The notes: generated by a model from the letters alone, not told the origin. A DNA stretch of 64,000 nt from Aestuariibaculum sediminum (GCF_014596945.1 NZ_JACVXB010000006.1:63770-127769), one strand, 5' to 3'. Shown: positions 16,470 through 25,559, counted from the first letter of the stretch. Made by a program: numbers and translations.

Positions 16470-17642
16470 TTATGAAGCATTAAAGAATTTAATCAAAAAG
16501 GCATATCTAACACATAAAGCTAATAATAGTGGGATTAAACCTATGGTGAAAACTTGCACACCTAGTATCCAATGTAGGGTTAAAAGACACAATAAAATCA
16601 CTAATAATTTTAAATACTTAACAAACCAAGAAGCAGGTTTTGGTTTTGCAAGTTGGGCAATTACGAAAAAATTAAGAGCAAATGCCCAAAGTAAATTATA
16701 ATTTTGATGTGTACCAGTGTGATCTGTTGCGAACCACAATAGTAAAATAAGAATACCTACACAGCCTGTGATAAAAAACAGAGCGATATCCAACCATTTG
16801 CTTCTTATATTGTTTTTGTAATTCATATAGGTGATGTAGCATATAAACAGCGCTACAATAGAAAAAACAAATAGGGGGCTAGTAAAAAAGTACGATGGCG
16901 TCTTGGTTTCGGTTGGCGTGTACAACATCTGACTTGACTTGACTAAATTTTCGCCAGAATTATTCAGAGTAGCTACTTCAAAGAACTTATAAATATTTTC
17001 AGGTAAAAACATATGATCCGTCATAGAAGCTTGCCGATCTATAACAGCACCAAGAGCAACGTTTATGCCAAAACTACCCCATGAATTGGCGTTCAGGTTA
17101 TTATTGATTAATGTTCTGAAAGAAGCTGCTTTGTAATCATTTGGTGCTTTAAACTCAATATTTTCGTTAACAGCAATGTTCGTTACATCCTTTATTTTTG
17201 TTGCGCAGTTATCATAAAAGAAATCATAGAGATAACGTCGATTTTCAGGCTTAACATTGTTTTGAAGATAATTGAATAATTTTTGCTTTTCACCGAGGTT
17301 TAAATTTAAAACTTGCGATTTAATGCTTCTGTTTTGCGATATGTAATCATTTAAAAAATCATCAAAATAAGCGACACCACATAAATAATTTAGCTTACCC
17401 TGGGCGAATTTTAAATAAAAATGCGGCGCTTGCCAATCGTAAATGCCGTAATTGTATACCAAATCTATACCACTGGCATGGTCTTTAACTCTAAAGGCAC
17501 TGTGTCCAAAAGCATCATTTAATGAAATTCCTGGTCCAATGGTTAGGACACTTATTTCGGCACGATTAGATAATTTGTAAACTTGTGAAAATACGAATTT
17601 GGTACTTAATGTAAGTAGTAATAAAAGTAAGAGTCGTTTCAT
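16470..17642 (-). CDS. DUF4105 / Lnb-type lipoprotein N-acyltransferase-like membrane protein
   Basis: 390 residues: a signal peptide or N-terminal anchor (residues 1-20), a periplasmic DUF4105 domain, and five C-terminal membrane helices from about residue 250. The DUF4105 core shows GPGISLNDAFGHSAFRV with His47 and FFYDNCATKIKDV with Cys146, the candidate catalytic pair. In current family naming the periplasmic domain is Lnb_N, a Bacteroidota enzyme that N-acylates lipoproteins in place of Lnt; whether every DUF4105 protein does this is unclear. It lies 10 bases downstream of the PorV/PorQ-like gene and is likely co-transcribed. Confidence 0.7.
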   Translation of the reverse strand: MKRLLLLLLLTLSTKFVFSQVYKLSNRAEISVLTIGPGISLNDAFGHSAFRVKDHASGIDLVYNYGIYDWQAPHFYLKFAQGKLNYLCGVAYFDDFLNDYISQNRSIKSQVLNLNLGEKQKLFNYLQNNVKPENRRYLYDFFYDNCATKIKDVTNIAVNENIEFKAPNDYKAASFRTLINNNLNANSWGSFGINVALGAVIDRQASMTDHMFLPENIYKFFEVATLNNSGENLVKSSQMLYTPTETKTPSYFFTSPLFVFSIVALFICYITYMNYKNNIRSKWLDIALFFITGCVGILILLLWFATDHTGTHQNYNLLWAFALNFFVIAQLAKPKPASWFVKYLKLLVILLCLLTLHWILGVQVFTIGLIPLLLALCVRYAFLIKFFNAS

Positions 17643-17652
17643 ACAATGGAAA

Positions 17653-18750
17653 TTATCTAAAAATGCTAAAATCGAGTTTTAATGAAAATACATTGGAATA
17701 TAAAGCGACACTTTGATCGCCAATATCGGTGAATGCGTAATCTATCTGGATACCGTTGTATTTAAAACCAACACCAAAACTCGGTTGAAAACTTAATTGT
17801 TCACTATTATCGATTTGTAATTCGTTTTGAAAGTTACCAACGCCACCACGTAAGTAAACCATGTCGATATAGGCAAATTCAAATCCTACAGCGGGATTAA
17901 TACTAACAAACGACGACGAAAGAATATCGTTATTTTCTTCGAATCTTACATTGAGGTTCGCAGCTGCCAGCAAGCTATAGTCGTAGTGAAAGTTGAATAG
18001 TTTGGAGACGCCCAACTGTAATTTTGGGATGGTAATTTCAGTAGTTTCGGGTAATTCTTGATTTTGACCTTCAACCGCATCCTGAACTTTTTTAAACTCA
18101 TCTTCATCAATCGCCCAGGCATTGAAGGTAGTTGTAATATCTCTGGCCATGAGCCCGAACTGCCAGTTGTTATCTGTTTCAAATTGAATACCAGCATCAA
18201 ACCCGAAACCCCAGGAAGCTGCAAAATCTCCTATTATACGTCGGATTACTTTGGCGTTAATACCATAATTTAATCCTTGAACAGGTAAATCGCGTGCATA
18301 TGAAAAGGTTAAAGCATAATCGGCTGTTGAAAATAAACTGATCCTGTCATAATTAATGTTGCCTTGTTCATCTATAAGCTGTGTGGTATTTAAAATATCA
18401 TCTACCGCAAAACGAATCAATGATACGCCAAAGGCACTGTTATTGTCGATAGGTTTCGCAAATGCAGCGTAATCGTAATTTGCAATATTAGCAAAGTAAC
18501 TGGAATGCATAAGCGCCATTTGATTGTCTTCAAGCTTTAGCAATCCAGCCGGATTCCAATAACCTGAGTTTACATCGGCTGTATGGGAAGTTACGGCATT
18601 ACTCATGCCCAATGCAGCAGCGTCAACCCCAATATTCAAAAATTCGTTAGAGTATTTTCTAACTGCCTGACCGAACATTGTAATCGATATAAAATAAAAC
18701 AATACAGTAATGTAATTCCTCAACTGCAAATTTTTTATACAAAGATGCAT
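17653..18750 (-). CDS. PorV/PorQ family outer-membrane beta-barrel protein
   Basis: 365 residues with a signal peptide (hydrophobic 14-27, ending near GQA) and a FadL-like barrel. It opens with LNIGVDAAALGMSNAVTSHTADVNSGYWNPAGL, split here as LGMSNAVTSHTADVNSGYW, the hallmark of the PorV/PorQ group, and closes with the aromatic strand FSLKLDFSIF. PorV shuttles cargo of the type IX secretion system to the surface; this paralogue is usually separate from the main por genes and its own role is less clear. It is first of a two-gene minus-strand unit with the DUF4105 gene and diverges from pssA. Confidence 0.75.
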   Translation of the reverse strand: MHLCIKNLQLRNYITVLFYFISITMFGQAVRKYSNEFLNIGVDAAALGMSNAVTSHTADVNSGYWNPAGLLKLEDNQMALMHSSYFANIANYDYAAFAKPIDNNSAFGVSLIRFAVDDILNTTQLIDEQGNINYDRISLFSTADYALTFSYARDLPVQGLNYGINAKVIRRIIGDFAASWGFGFDAGIQFETDNNWQFGLMARDITTTFNAWAIDEDEFKKVQDAVEGQNQELPETTEITIPKLQLGVSKLFNFHYDYSLLAAANLNVRFEENNDILSSSFVSINPAVGFEFAYIDMVYLRGGVGNFQNELQIDNSEQLSFQPSFGVGFKYNGIQIDYAFTDIGDQSVALYSNVFSLKLDFSIFR

Positions 18751-18790
18751 ATTATTTATAATCTTTTAAAACTTGAATTTAGATTAGATA

Positions 18791-18822
18791 TTGTTTTAGA
18801 CGAAAATTGTTTGCTATTTTTA
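18791..18822 (+). promoter_or_regulatory. Possible pssA promoter
   Basis: TTG at 18791-18793 and TATTTTTA at 18815-18822, separated by 21 bases, resemble the Bacteroidota TTG/TAnnTTTG promoter with one mismatch in the -7 box. It lies about 90 bases before the pssA start in the space shared with the divergent PorV/PorQ-like gene. Confidence 0.3.
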
Positions 18823-18909
18823 CCCAAATAAAATTGAAATATTTAATCTTGGGTTTGAATCCCGAGAAAATAGTAACGCGAATTGCATTATAAAAATAAA
18901 CACATACTC

Positions 18910-19662
18910 ATGAAGAAAAATATTCCTAATGCATTAACCCTATTGAATTTGTTTTGTGGATGTATTGCTGTAATTTATGCTGTTAACGATCAGTTTTCTC
19001 ACGCGGCTTTATTTGTGTTTTTAGGTGTGTTTTTCGACTTCTTTGATGGTTTCGCTGCAAGAAAACTAGAAGTTTCCAGCGCTTTAGGTTTACAGCTTGA
19101 TTCCTTAGCCGATATGGTTACCAGCGGTGTTGTTCCTGGTCTTGTTATGTATAAAATGCTCGATTTATCTACTGAAGAACCATTGCTAAATAGGTTTTTT
19201 AGAGAATGGGATTCGGGTTTAAAGGTTTCTGAGTTCGAACTTTCAGCTTTACCTTTAATAGGATTATGCATCACTTTGGCTTCGGCCTATCGTTTAGCTA
19301 AATTTAATTTAGACGACGAACAAAAAACGTATTTTAAAGGGTTGCCCACACCAGCTAATACATTGTTAATTATTTCTTTTCCTTTAATTATTGAATATCA
19401 AGACAGTGAATTTATAGAAAACATTATTCTTAATACTGGCTTTTTAATCGGGATGACTGCCTTAAGCTGTTACTTGTTAAATAGTAATATCAAGCTTTTT
19501 GCATTGAAATTAAAAGACTTTAGTTATGAGGCGAATGTATCGCTATATCGATTTCTCATACTGTGTGTCATTCTTTTAATCGTGTTGCAGTTTGCTGCAA
19601 TACCAATTATTATTTTACTTTATATTCTTTTATCATATTTTAACAAATTAACTATTAATTAA
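18910..19662 (+). CDS. pssA: CDP-diacylglycerol-serine O-phosphatidyltransferase
   Basis: About 250 residues from ATG 18910 (MKKNIPNALTLLNLFCGC); a TTG nine codons earlier is in frame but adds a poor N-terminus. The CDP-alcohol phosphatidyltransferase signature DG-x2-AR-x8-G-x3-D-x3-D is complete (DGFAARKLEVSSALGLQL then DSLADM, near residues 43-65). At least seven membrane helices. It joins serine to CDP-diacylglycerol to give phosphatidylserine, the precursor of phosphatidylethanolamine. The length and NALTLLNLFCGC start fit the type II, PssA-like group of Bacteroidota. It is followed by DUF808 after 26 bases, possibly in the same transcript. Confidence 0.9.
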   Translation: MKKNIPNALTLLNLFCGCIAVIYAVNDQFSHAALFVFLGVFFDFFDGFAARKLEVSSALGLQLDSLADMVTSGVVPGLVMYKMLDLSTEEPLLNRFFREWDSGLKVSEFELSALPLIGLCITLASAYRLAKFNLDDEQKTYFKGLPTPANTLLIISFPLIIEYQDSEFIENIILNTGFLIGMTALSCYLLNSNIKLFALKLKDFSYEANVSLYRFLILCVILLIVLQFAAIPIIILLYILLSYFNKLTIN

Positions 19663-19688
19663 ATCTTACAGTAAAACAAAACATATTT

Positions 19689-20555
19689 ATGGCCTCAGGT
19701 TTTTTCGCGTTATTAGATGATATTGCTGCATTAATGGACGATGTGGTGGTAATGAGTAAAATTTCTACCAAGAAAACAGCTGGTATTTTAGGAGACGATT
19801 TGGCGGTAAATGCTGAAAAAGCCACGGGTTTTGTGTCGTCAAGAGAATTACCTGTGTTATGGGCAATTACCAAAGGATCTTTTTTGAATAAGTTGATTAT
19901 TTTACCCGTAGCTTTTTTATTTAGCGAATTTTTACCTTGGGCAGTCATCATTATTTTAATTTTAGGAGGAGTTTATCTTGCATTTGAAGGCGTTGAGAAA
20001 ATTGTTGAATATATTTTTCCACACAAGCAAGATGTGCATAAAAAGGTTGACGTATTGTCCTCAAAGGAAGATCCTACATTGTTAGAAAAGAAAAAGATTA
20101 AATCAGCCATATTTACAGATTTTATATTATCTGTTGAAATTGTGATTATTGCATTGGGGACCGTACTTGGGCAGTCATTGTTGTTTCAGGTTTTGGTAGT
20201 GTCTATTGTTGCAATTATAGCCACAGTAGGGGTTTATGGTATTGTTGCGCTAATTGTTCGTATGGACGATTTGGGACTGGCTTTAATAAATAAAAGCGAT
20301 GGTAATAAGGGACTTTTAAATAGTATCGGAAATGTTTTAGTTAAGGCGTTGCCATGGGTGATTAAAAGTTTATCGGTAATAGGAACCATAGCTTTAATTC
20401 TTGTTTCAGGTGGTATTTTTACTCACAATATAGAATATTTGCATCATTTTGGTGCCGGTATCCCTGCGTTTATAAAAGATTTTATAGTAGGGATCTTAGT
20501 AGGGAGCTTAGCAGTAATTCTAGTAAAACTATTTTCAAGCATTAGGGAGCGTTAA
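19689..20555 (+). CDS. DUF808 (YedI-like) inner-membrane protein
   Basis: 288 residues. The N-terminus MASGFFALLDDIAALMDDV, followed by KTAGILGDDLAVNAEKATGF and ELPVLWAITKGS, is diagnostic for DUF808. Around five or six membrane segments follow, including VIIILILGGVYLAFEG and a final helix. VEYIFPHK is also conserved. The function of the family is not established; a transporter role has been suggested from topology only. The gene lies 26 bases downstream of pssA on the same strand, which is probably only shared transcription. Confidence 0.85.
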   Translation: MASGFFALLDDIAALMDDVVVMSKISTKKTAGILGDDLAVNAEKATGFVSSRELPVLWAITKGSFLNKLIILPVAFLFSEFLPWAVIIILILGGVYLAFEGVEKIVEYIFPHKQDVHKKVDVLSSKEDPTLLEKKKIKSAIFTDFILSVEIVIIALGTVLGQSLLFQVLVVSIVAIIATVGVYGIVALIVRMDDLGLALINKSDGNKGLLNSIGNVLVKALPWVIKSLSVIGTIALILVSGGIFTHNIEYLHHFGAGIPAFIKDFIVGILVGSLAVILVKLFSSIRER

Positions 20556-20993
20556 AATTAAACTTACCACAGTATTAATGTCATCTTTAAATCATATTAT
20601 TTTTATAAAATTTAACATGATGCAGATACGATTCGTTTAATTTTATAGTTTATTGATAAAGTGAAAATAAAATTTATAATGCGGAGCTTAGTTGGTTTTC
20701 ATAGTTTTTTACGCAAGTAATTTCATTCATTTTTTTATATGTGGTAAGAAAAGTTTTAATTTTCAACGAATTACTGAAAATAAAACATATTAACAATAAA
20801 CTATGGCAACCCAAGTAAATTAAGCGATGATGAATTATGTTGTTGTTAATAACGCTAATAAACCGTTAAATTTTACACTTAATCGATGATAGAATGGGTT
20901 TTTTTAGTATTTTTAGATAGTTATAAATCAGTAATACGAAAGCCTATATTAAAAAACTACATATTAATCAGCAAACTAAAATTCTAATAAATC
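20556..20993. other. 438-base intergenic region, candidate promoter only
   Basis: No convincing gene. A possible promoter for the small gene downstream is TTG at 20843-20845, 21 bases, TAAATTTT at 20867-20874, about 120 bases before its ATG. There is a six-codon frame near 20803-20823 (ATG GCA ACC CAA GTA AAT TAA) that I do not count as a gene. The region is strongly AT-rich and holds no stable hairpin I can see. Confidence 0.4.
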
Positions 20994-21191
20994 ATGGCAA
21001 GAGCAATGTTAGAGTATACTAAAACTATACTTACTAAAGTTAGTTTTGATGCTAATTTGTTTTGCAAAGAAGTACAAAAGGCAGTAGAGCGGTTATTACC
21101 GTACGAGTTGGAAGAACTCAAAGTATATATATTGTCCCTAGTACAGCAAAACCCCGAATTGAATCAGTGTTTAGTATATCTTAAACCATAA
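20994..21191 (+). CDS. Small conserved hypothetical protein (65 aa)
   Basis: 65 residues, beginning MARAMLEYTKTILTKVSFD and continuing FCKEVQKAVERLLPYELEEL, predicted to be all helical and soluble, with two Cys. It resembles a short protein I have seen in many Flavobacteriaceae genomes without a known function; this is recollection, not a search. In favour of a real gene: an intact ATG, an isolated single-gene context with a long 5' region and a textbook terminator three bases after the stop. The pattern LPYELEEL-x-VYILSLV-x-NPELNQ looks like two helices with a charged face, suited to protein binding. Confidence 0.7.
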   Translation: MARAMLEYTKTILTKVSFDANLFCKEVQKAVERLLPYELEELKVYILSLVQQNPELNQCLVYLKP

Positions 21192-21193
21192 AT

Positions 21194-21228
21194 AAAAGAG
21201 GCGACTAGAAATAGTCGCCTCTTTTTTT
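21194..21228 (+). terminator. Rho-independent terminator with GAAA loop
   Basis: AAAAGAGGCGACTA (21194-21207), loop GAAA, TAGTCGCCTCTTTT (21212-21225), running into seven or more T. The 14-base perfect stem closed by a GNRA tetraloop is the strongest terminator in the window. The A-run on the left means it could also serve oxyR from the other strand. Confidence 0.93.
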
Positions 21229-21293
21229 ATCTGATGATTGGGGTATTTTTTGAAAGATTTGTCTTGTGTTGTGTTTAACAACGCAGGTGTATT

Positions 21294-22250
21294 TTATACT
21301 CTCATTTTTTTGTCTGCTCGCAACGGGCTAATAATTTGTACATCCTGAAAAGCAATAGCCCCGCGAACAACACCCATAATAACATCTTGGATTGCCTCAG
21401 TGATTTGCATTTTTAATTCACTTTTATGGTAAATCAGGCTTACCTCTCTTGCTGGTGTTGGTTCTTTAAAGTGGTGTAAATTTTCTTTCTCTTTATCATT
21501 TATGTCTAAAGTATGTAAATAGGGTAAAAGTGTCATGCCTAAGCCTTCATTAGATAATTTAATTAAGGTTTCAATGCTGCCACTTTCTAGTTGAAATTTT
21601 TCATCTGGATGCGTTTTAAAGGTTTTACATAAATTTAAAACCCCATCGCGAAAACAATGACCATCTTCCAATAGTAACATATCGTTAATATCTAAATCAG
21701 TTACATCTATTTTATTATGTCCATACAGCCTATGGTTTTTTGGAATATATGAAACAAAGGGTTCGAAATAAAGTACACGTTCCTTAATGGCGTCATCTTC
21801 CAAAGGAGTCGCAGCAATAGCTGCATCTAAATGCCCTTCTTTTATTCTGGTAATGATTTCATCGGTCGTAAGTTCTTCGATAATTAAGGTAACTTTAGGA
21901 TGTTTTTTTATGAAATTTTTTAAAAACATAGGAAGCAAGGTTGGCATCACGGTTGGAATTATACCGAGCTTAAATTCGCCCCCGATAAAACCTTTTTGCT
22001 GATCTACAATATCTTGAATTCTATACGATTCGTTAACAATATTTCGGGCTTGTGTTACTATTTTTTTTCCTACATCTGTTAATTCAATTGGTTTTTTACT
22101 GCGGTCAAAAATTTGAATAGATAATTCGTCTTCCAATTTCTGAATTTGCATACTTAAAGTAGGCTGGGTTACAAAACATTTTTCAGCCGCTTTTGTAAAG
22201 TTTTGGTTTTCGGCAACAGCCAAAACATAGTATAATTGTGTTATGGTCAT
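21294..22250 (-). CDS. oxyR: OxyR, peroxide-sensing LysR-type regulator
   Basis: 318 residues: a LysR winged helix-turn-helix at 1-60 (MTITQLYYVLAVAENQNFTKAA, with TQPTLSMQIQKLEDEL as recognition part) and a type-2 periplasmic-binding-fold sensor. LLLEDGHCFRDGVLNLC places Cys at residues 199 and 208, the same numbers as the redox pair of E. coli OxyR, so a disulfide switch driven by hydrogen peroxide is well supported. It is divergent from dps with 121 bases between the two starts, a classic regulator-target layout; dps is an OxyR target in E. coli. LysR proteins usually also control their own gene from such a shared region. Confidence 0.93.
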   Translation of the reverse strand: MTITQLYYVLAVAENQNFTKAAEKCFVTQPTLSMQIQKLEDELSIQIFDRSKKPIELTDVGKKIVTQARNIVNESYRIQDIVDQQKGFIGGEFKLGIIPTVMPTLLPMFLKNFIKKHPKVTLIIEELTTDEIITRIKEGHLDAAIAATPLEDDAIKERVLYFEPFVSYIPKNHRLYGHNKIDVTDLDINDMLLLEDGHCFRDGVLNLCKTFKTHPDEKFQLESGSIETLIKLSNEGLGMTLLPYLHTLDINDKEKENLHHFKEPTPAREVSLIYHKSELKMQITEAIQDVIMGVVRGAIAFQDVQIISPLRADKKMRV

Positions 22251-22266
22251 TTATTATCAATTTAGG

Positions 22267-22330
22267 CTATAAAGATATAAAAACTATCAATAAAATTTAT
22301 CAAAAATAGGATTTTTATAGAGTAAATTTG
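22267..22330 (+). promoter_or_regulatory. dps promoter and candidate OxyR operator
   Basis: A full match to the Bacteroidota -7 box, TAAATTTG, lies at 22323-22330, 41 bases before the dps ATG. No TTG is present at the right distance, which fits a promoter needing an activator. Just upstream, CTAT at 22267-22270 and 22284-22287 and ATAG at 22306-22309 and 22317-22320 recall the ATAG/CTAT elements of OxyR sites, though the spacing is not the regular 10-11 bases seen in E. coli. Confidence 0.5.
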
Positions 22331-22371
22331 TAGTAAATATATAACAGAAAGTTAAATTAAAAATCTAAATA

Positions 22372-22842
22372 ATGACACTTAATAGTATAGGATTAGACAC
22401 GACAAAATCAAAAGAAGTCGCCAAAGATTTAAACCATTTACTGGCTAATTTTCAAATTTATTATCAAAATTTAAGAGGTATCCATTGGAATATTAAAGGA
22501 AAGCGCTTTTTTGATTTGCATGTTAAGTTTGAAGAATTATATACCGATGCCAATACAAAGGTTGATGAAATTGCCGAAAGAATTTTAACCCTGGGTGAAA
22601 CACCTTATCATACTTTTGAAGATTATGCTGCTCACGGTCAGGTGCCTGTAGGTAAAAATATTTCGCAAGATGAAAAAGCCGTTTCTTTAATTGTTGAATC
22701 ATTAACCGAATTATTAAAAATTGAACGTGATATTTTAGAAAAATCCGATGATGTAAATGATGAAGGTACGAACTCAATGATGAGTGATTTTATTACCGAG
22801 CAAGAAAAAACCGTTTGGATGATGAAAGCCTGGTTGAGCTAA
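22372..22842 (+). CDS. dps: Dps-type DNA-protecting ferritin
   Basis: 156 residues. The intersubunit ferroxidase residues are all present with the E. coli spacing: His38, His50, Glu54 (Asp in E. coli), Asp65 and Glu69 in GIHWNIKGKRFFDLH and FEELYTDANTKVDEIAER. Dps assembles into a 12-subunit shell that oxidises ferrous iron with hydrogen peroxide and so limits Fenton chemistry. The N-terminal tail is short with few Lys (two in residues 1-14), so DNA binding may be weak. It is divergent from oxyR and followed by a terminator 24 bases after the stop, so it is a single-gene unit. Confidence 0.93.
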   Translation: MTLNSIGLDTTKSKEVAKDLNHLLANFQIYYQNLRGIHWNIKGKRFFDLHVKFEELYTDANTKVDEIAERILTLGETPYHTFEDYAAHGQVPVGKNISQDEKAVSLIVESLTELLKIERDILEKSDDVNDEGTNSMMSDFITEQEKTVWMMKAWLS

Positions 22843-22866
22843 AAATAAATTATGATAAATTAAGGG

Positions 22867-22891
22867 CCCTCAAGCAATTGAGGGTTTTTTT
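22867..22891 (+). terminator. Terminator after dps
   Basis: CCCTCAA (22867-22873), loop GCAA, TTGAGGG (22878-22884), then seven T. Good stem and U-tract, 24 bases downstream of the dps stop. Confidence 0.85.
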
Positions 22892-23060
22892 ATGTGTTTT
22901 TACAGAGTAAATAATTTTAACGGAGTTTATGATAGGACCTAATAATCATCAAAATTTTAACAATTTCGGTGCTATAGGCTTTCTGTTTCAGGAGTTTTAA
23001 AGTGCCTTAAATCATTTTTTTTTTTAAGAAACTATATTCGGAGCAAATTACTAATAATGA

Positions 23061-24392
23061 CTAGAGTAAGCCTCTCGATTTAATTTCTAAATATTTATTA
23101 ATAGTATCGATGGTTAAGTGTTCTGGAGTGGTTAAAATAGAGTAAATGCCGAATTTTTTTAATTCATTAACAATAAGACGTTTTTCAAAGGCGAATTTTT
23201 CGGCTATGACTTTATCGTATACCTGCTGAACGGTTTCAGCTTTAGTATTAATTAATGTATTAAGCTCTGTATTTTTAAAAAAAATAACGACTAATACATG
23301 ACTTTTAGCTATGGCCTTTAAGTAAGGTAATTGTCGTTTTAAGCCATCTAAAGTTTCAAAATTAGTATACAATAATAATAAGCTTCGGTTGGTAATATGA
23401 CGTTTAATATTAGCATAAAGGCGGCTAAAATCACTTTCGTAAAAATCGGTTTTTATATTATATAAGGCTTCTAAAATAAGTTGCATTTGAGAGCTACGTC
23501 GGTCGGCAACTACTACATTTTCTAAACGTTTTGAAAATGCGAGCATACCTGCTTTATCCTGTTTTTTTAAAACCACATTACTAATAATTAGGCTCGAATT
23601 TATGGCGTAGTCTAACAAACTTAAGCCATTAAATGGCATTTTCATGATGCGTCCTTTATCGATTATGGAATAAACAGGCTGTGATTTTTCATCTTGAAAC
23701 TGATTTACCATAAGCTGATTTCGTTTGGCTGTGGCTTTCCAGTTAATTGTGCGCAAATCGTCGCCCAAAACGTAATCTTTTATTTGCTCAAATTCCATGG
23801 TGTGCCCTAAACGACGGACTTTTTTAAGACCAACGTCTGTGGCATTTTGGTTAATGTTTAAAAGCTCAAACTTTTTAAGTTGTTTAAAACTGGGATATGT
23901 TGGAACCACGTCATTTGAATTAAACATGAAGCGCTTTGCAACCAAATTCAAAATTGATGCGGCGTAAATATTTAAGCTTCCAAAATGGTATTCACCACGT
24001 TCAGTAGGACGTAAATTGTAACTAATGCTTTTCGACCTGCGCGAAGTTACTTTTTGTTTTAATTTGAAATCTCGGTTTTGAAACTGTTCAGGAATTTCAT
24101 CTATTATTTCCAGATAAATTGTAAAACCGTAATTGTTTTTAACTTTAAGGTTAACCGTATTATGATTGCCATTTGAGAATTTATCTGGCAAAATACGTTC
24201 GGCATCAATTTTATGCTTCCCTAAAAAGATGAATAAAACATCAATTAAAAATAATAATGAAAGTACAAGAATGAGTAACTGAGCTACATTAAAAAGTACA
24301 GGGATAAAATAGCTAAACCCAAAAAGGACTACAATACCAATACCGGTAAAGAAAAATCGGGGTTGTATGTAAAAGGATTTAAAGCGTTTCAA
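23061..24392 (-). CDS. DUF58 domain protein of the MoxR cluster
   Basis: 443 residues with two N-terminal membrane helices (~11-30 and 33-55), an Ig-like strand-rich part, then the DUF58 motif: RRLGHTMEFEQIKDYVLGDD and LRTINWKATAKRNQLMVNQF near 195-230, followed by a vWA-like fold with YSIIDKGRIM in place of the usual DxSxS metal site. DUF58 proteins pair with MoxR AAA+ ATPases, which are thought to load cofactors or assemble complexes. Start is TTG at 24392. A gap of 97 bases to moxR, containing CAAAATTA at 24424-24431 (a minus-strand TAATTTTG box), suggests an extra promoter for this gene. Confidence 0.85.
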   Translation of the reverse strand: MKRFKSFYIQPRFFFTGIGIVVLFGFSYFIPVLFNVAQLLILVLSLLFLIDVLFIFLGKHKIDAERILPDKFSNGNHNTVNLKVKNNYGFTIYLEIIDEIPEQFQNRDFKLKQKVTSRRSKSISYNLRPTERGEYHFGSLNIYAASILNLVAKRFMFNSNDVVPTYPSFKQLKKFELLNINQNATDVGLKKVRRLGHTMEFEQIKDYVLGDDLRTINWKATAKRNQLMVNQFQDEKSQPVYSIIDKGRIMKMPFNGLSLLDYAINSSLIISNVVLKKQDKAGMLAFSKRLENVVVADRRSSQMQLILEALYNIKTDFYESDFSRLYANIKRHITNRSLLLLYTNFETLDGLKRQLPYLKAIAKSHVLVVIFFKNTELNTLINTKAETVQQVYDKVIAEKFAFEKRLIVNELKKFGIYSILTTPEHLTIDTINKYLEIKSRGLL

Positions 24393-24489
24393 TCTATTTA
24401 ATGTTCTTTATAATGGTAAAAGGCAAAATTAAAGGAACCATGAGGTGAAATTAGTCTCTAATTTTAAATATAAATTTTGTCATTTAAGT

Positions 24490-25557
24490 TTATCTTGGGA
24501 TTTCAACAGTTTCTATAATTTGTTTTATAATTTGCTTACTGGTTACCCCTTCCATTTCGCGCTCTGGCGTTACAATGACACGGTGATGTAATACTGGGAT
24601 GGCGGCACGTTTTATGTCTTCCGGGGTTACAAAATCTCGACCAGACATGGCAGCAAATGCTTTACTGGATTTTAATATGGCTATCGATGCTCTAGGTGAG
24701 GCGCCTAAGTATAAAAACTGATTGTTTCTGGTGGCCACAATAAGTTCGGCTATATATTTTAACAGGTGCTGCTCAACAATTACCTGAGTTACTAACCCTT
24801 GATATTTAACAATTTGTTCGGCAGTTAAAAACGACGTAATGGTGTCGGTTTTTAATTGTTCTTTAAGTTCATGTTCGCGCACTAGTATTTCTATTTCTTC
24901 TTCTATATTCGGGTAATCAACATCTATTTTGAATAAAAAGCGATCGAGCTGTGCTTCTGGTAAACGGTAAGTTCCTTCTTGTTCAACTGGGTTTTGGGTA
25001 GCTAATACCATAAATGGGGCAGAGAGTTTGTATTTCTGTCCATCGATGGTAATTTGCTGTTCTTCCATTACCTCAAATAAAGCGGCCTGTGTTTTGGCAG
25101 GAGCACGATTTATTTCGTCAATAAGAATCATGTTAGAAAATATGGGGCCTTTTTTAAATTCGAATTCTGAAGACTTTAAATTAAAAACCGATGTGCCTAA
25201 AATGTCACTTGGCATTAAGTCTGGCGTAAACTGAAGACGGCTAAAACCAACACTCAGCGATTTTGCTAATAACTTTGCTGTTACTGTTTTTGCTACACCT
25301 GGAACGCCTTCAATTAATGTATGACCTTTTGATAAAAGTGCAGCAATAAGCATATCGACCATATCCTTTTGACCAACGATAACTTTACCTACTTCTGTTT
25401 TAATGTTTTGCACGCTTTGTTGCAATTCCGATAAATCTAAACGGTTTTGAAATTCTAAACCATTTGTGTTTTGGTTTTCAGTAGTATCAGGAGTCTTTTC
25501 TAATTCTTGCTTGGGTAAAAAATCGCTGTGATCTTGTGGTCTTAAATTGTCTTCCAT
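24490..25557 (-). CDS. MoxR family AAA+ ATPase
   Basis: 355 residues. A ~45-residue polar N-terminal tail precedes the AAA_3 core: Walker [14 protein letters not shown] near residue 78, Walker [15 protein letters not shown] near 143, sensor 1 [19 protein letters not shown] with the arginine finger RFLF, and the C-terminal lid ending [13 protein letters not shown]. MoxR ATPases act as chaperones that insert cofactors or remodel partners, commonly with a vWA or DUF58 protein, which is encoded just downstream. Two bases separate it from the DUF4350 gene upstream in the operon. Confidence 0.92.
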   Translation of the reverse strand: MEDNLRPQDHSDFLPKQELEKTPDTTENQNTNGLEFQNRLDLSELQQSVQNIKTEVGKVIVGQKDMVDMLIAALLSKGHTLIEGVPGVAKTVTAKLLAKSLSVGFSRLQFTPDLMPSDILGTSVFNLKSSEFEFKKGPIFSNMILIDEINRAPAKTQAALFEVMEEQQITIDGQKYKLSAPFMVLATQNPVEQEGTYRLPEAQLDRFLFKIDVDYPNIEEEIEILVREHELKEQLKTDTITSFLTAEQIVKYQGLVTQVIVEQHLLKYIAELIVATRNNQFLYLGASPRASIAILKSSKAFAAMSGRDFVTPEDIKRAAIPVLHHRVIVTPEREMEGVTSKQIIKQIIETVEIPR

Positions 25558-25559
25558 AA

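Noticed and set aside
18883-18909. TTG start nine codons before the pssA ATG
   Set aside because: Gives a polar extension not typical of PssA; ATG 18910 begins with the conserved MKKNIPNALTLLNL.
23015-23025. Run of eleven T between dps and the DUF58 gene
   Set aside because: No stem precedes it on the plus strand, and on the minus strand it is a run of A, so it is not a terminator for either gene.
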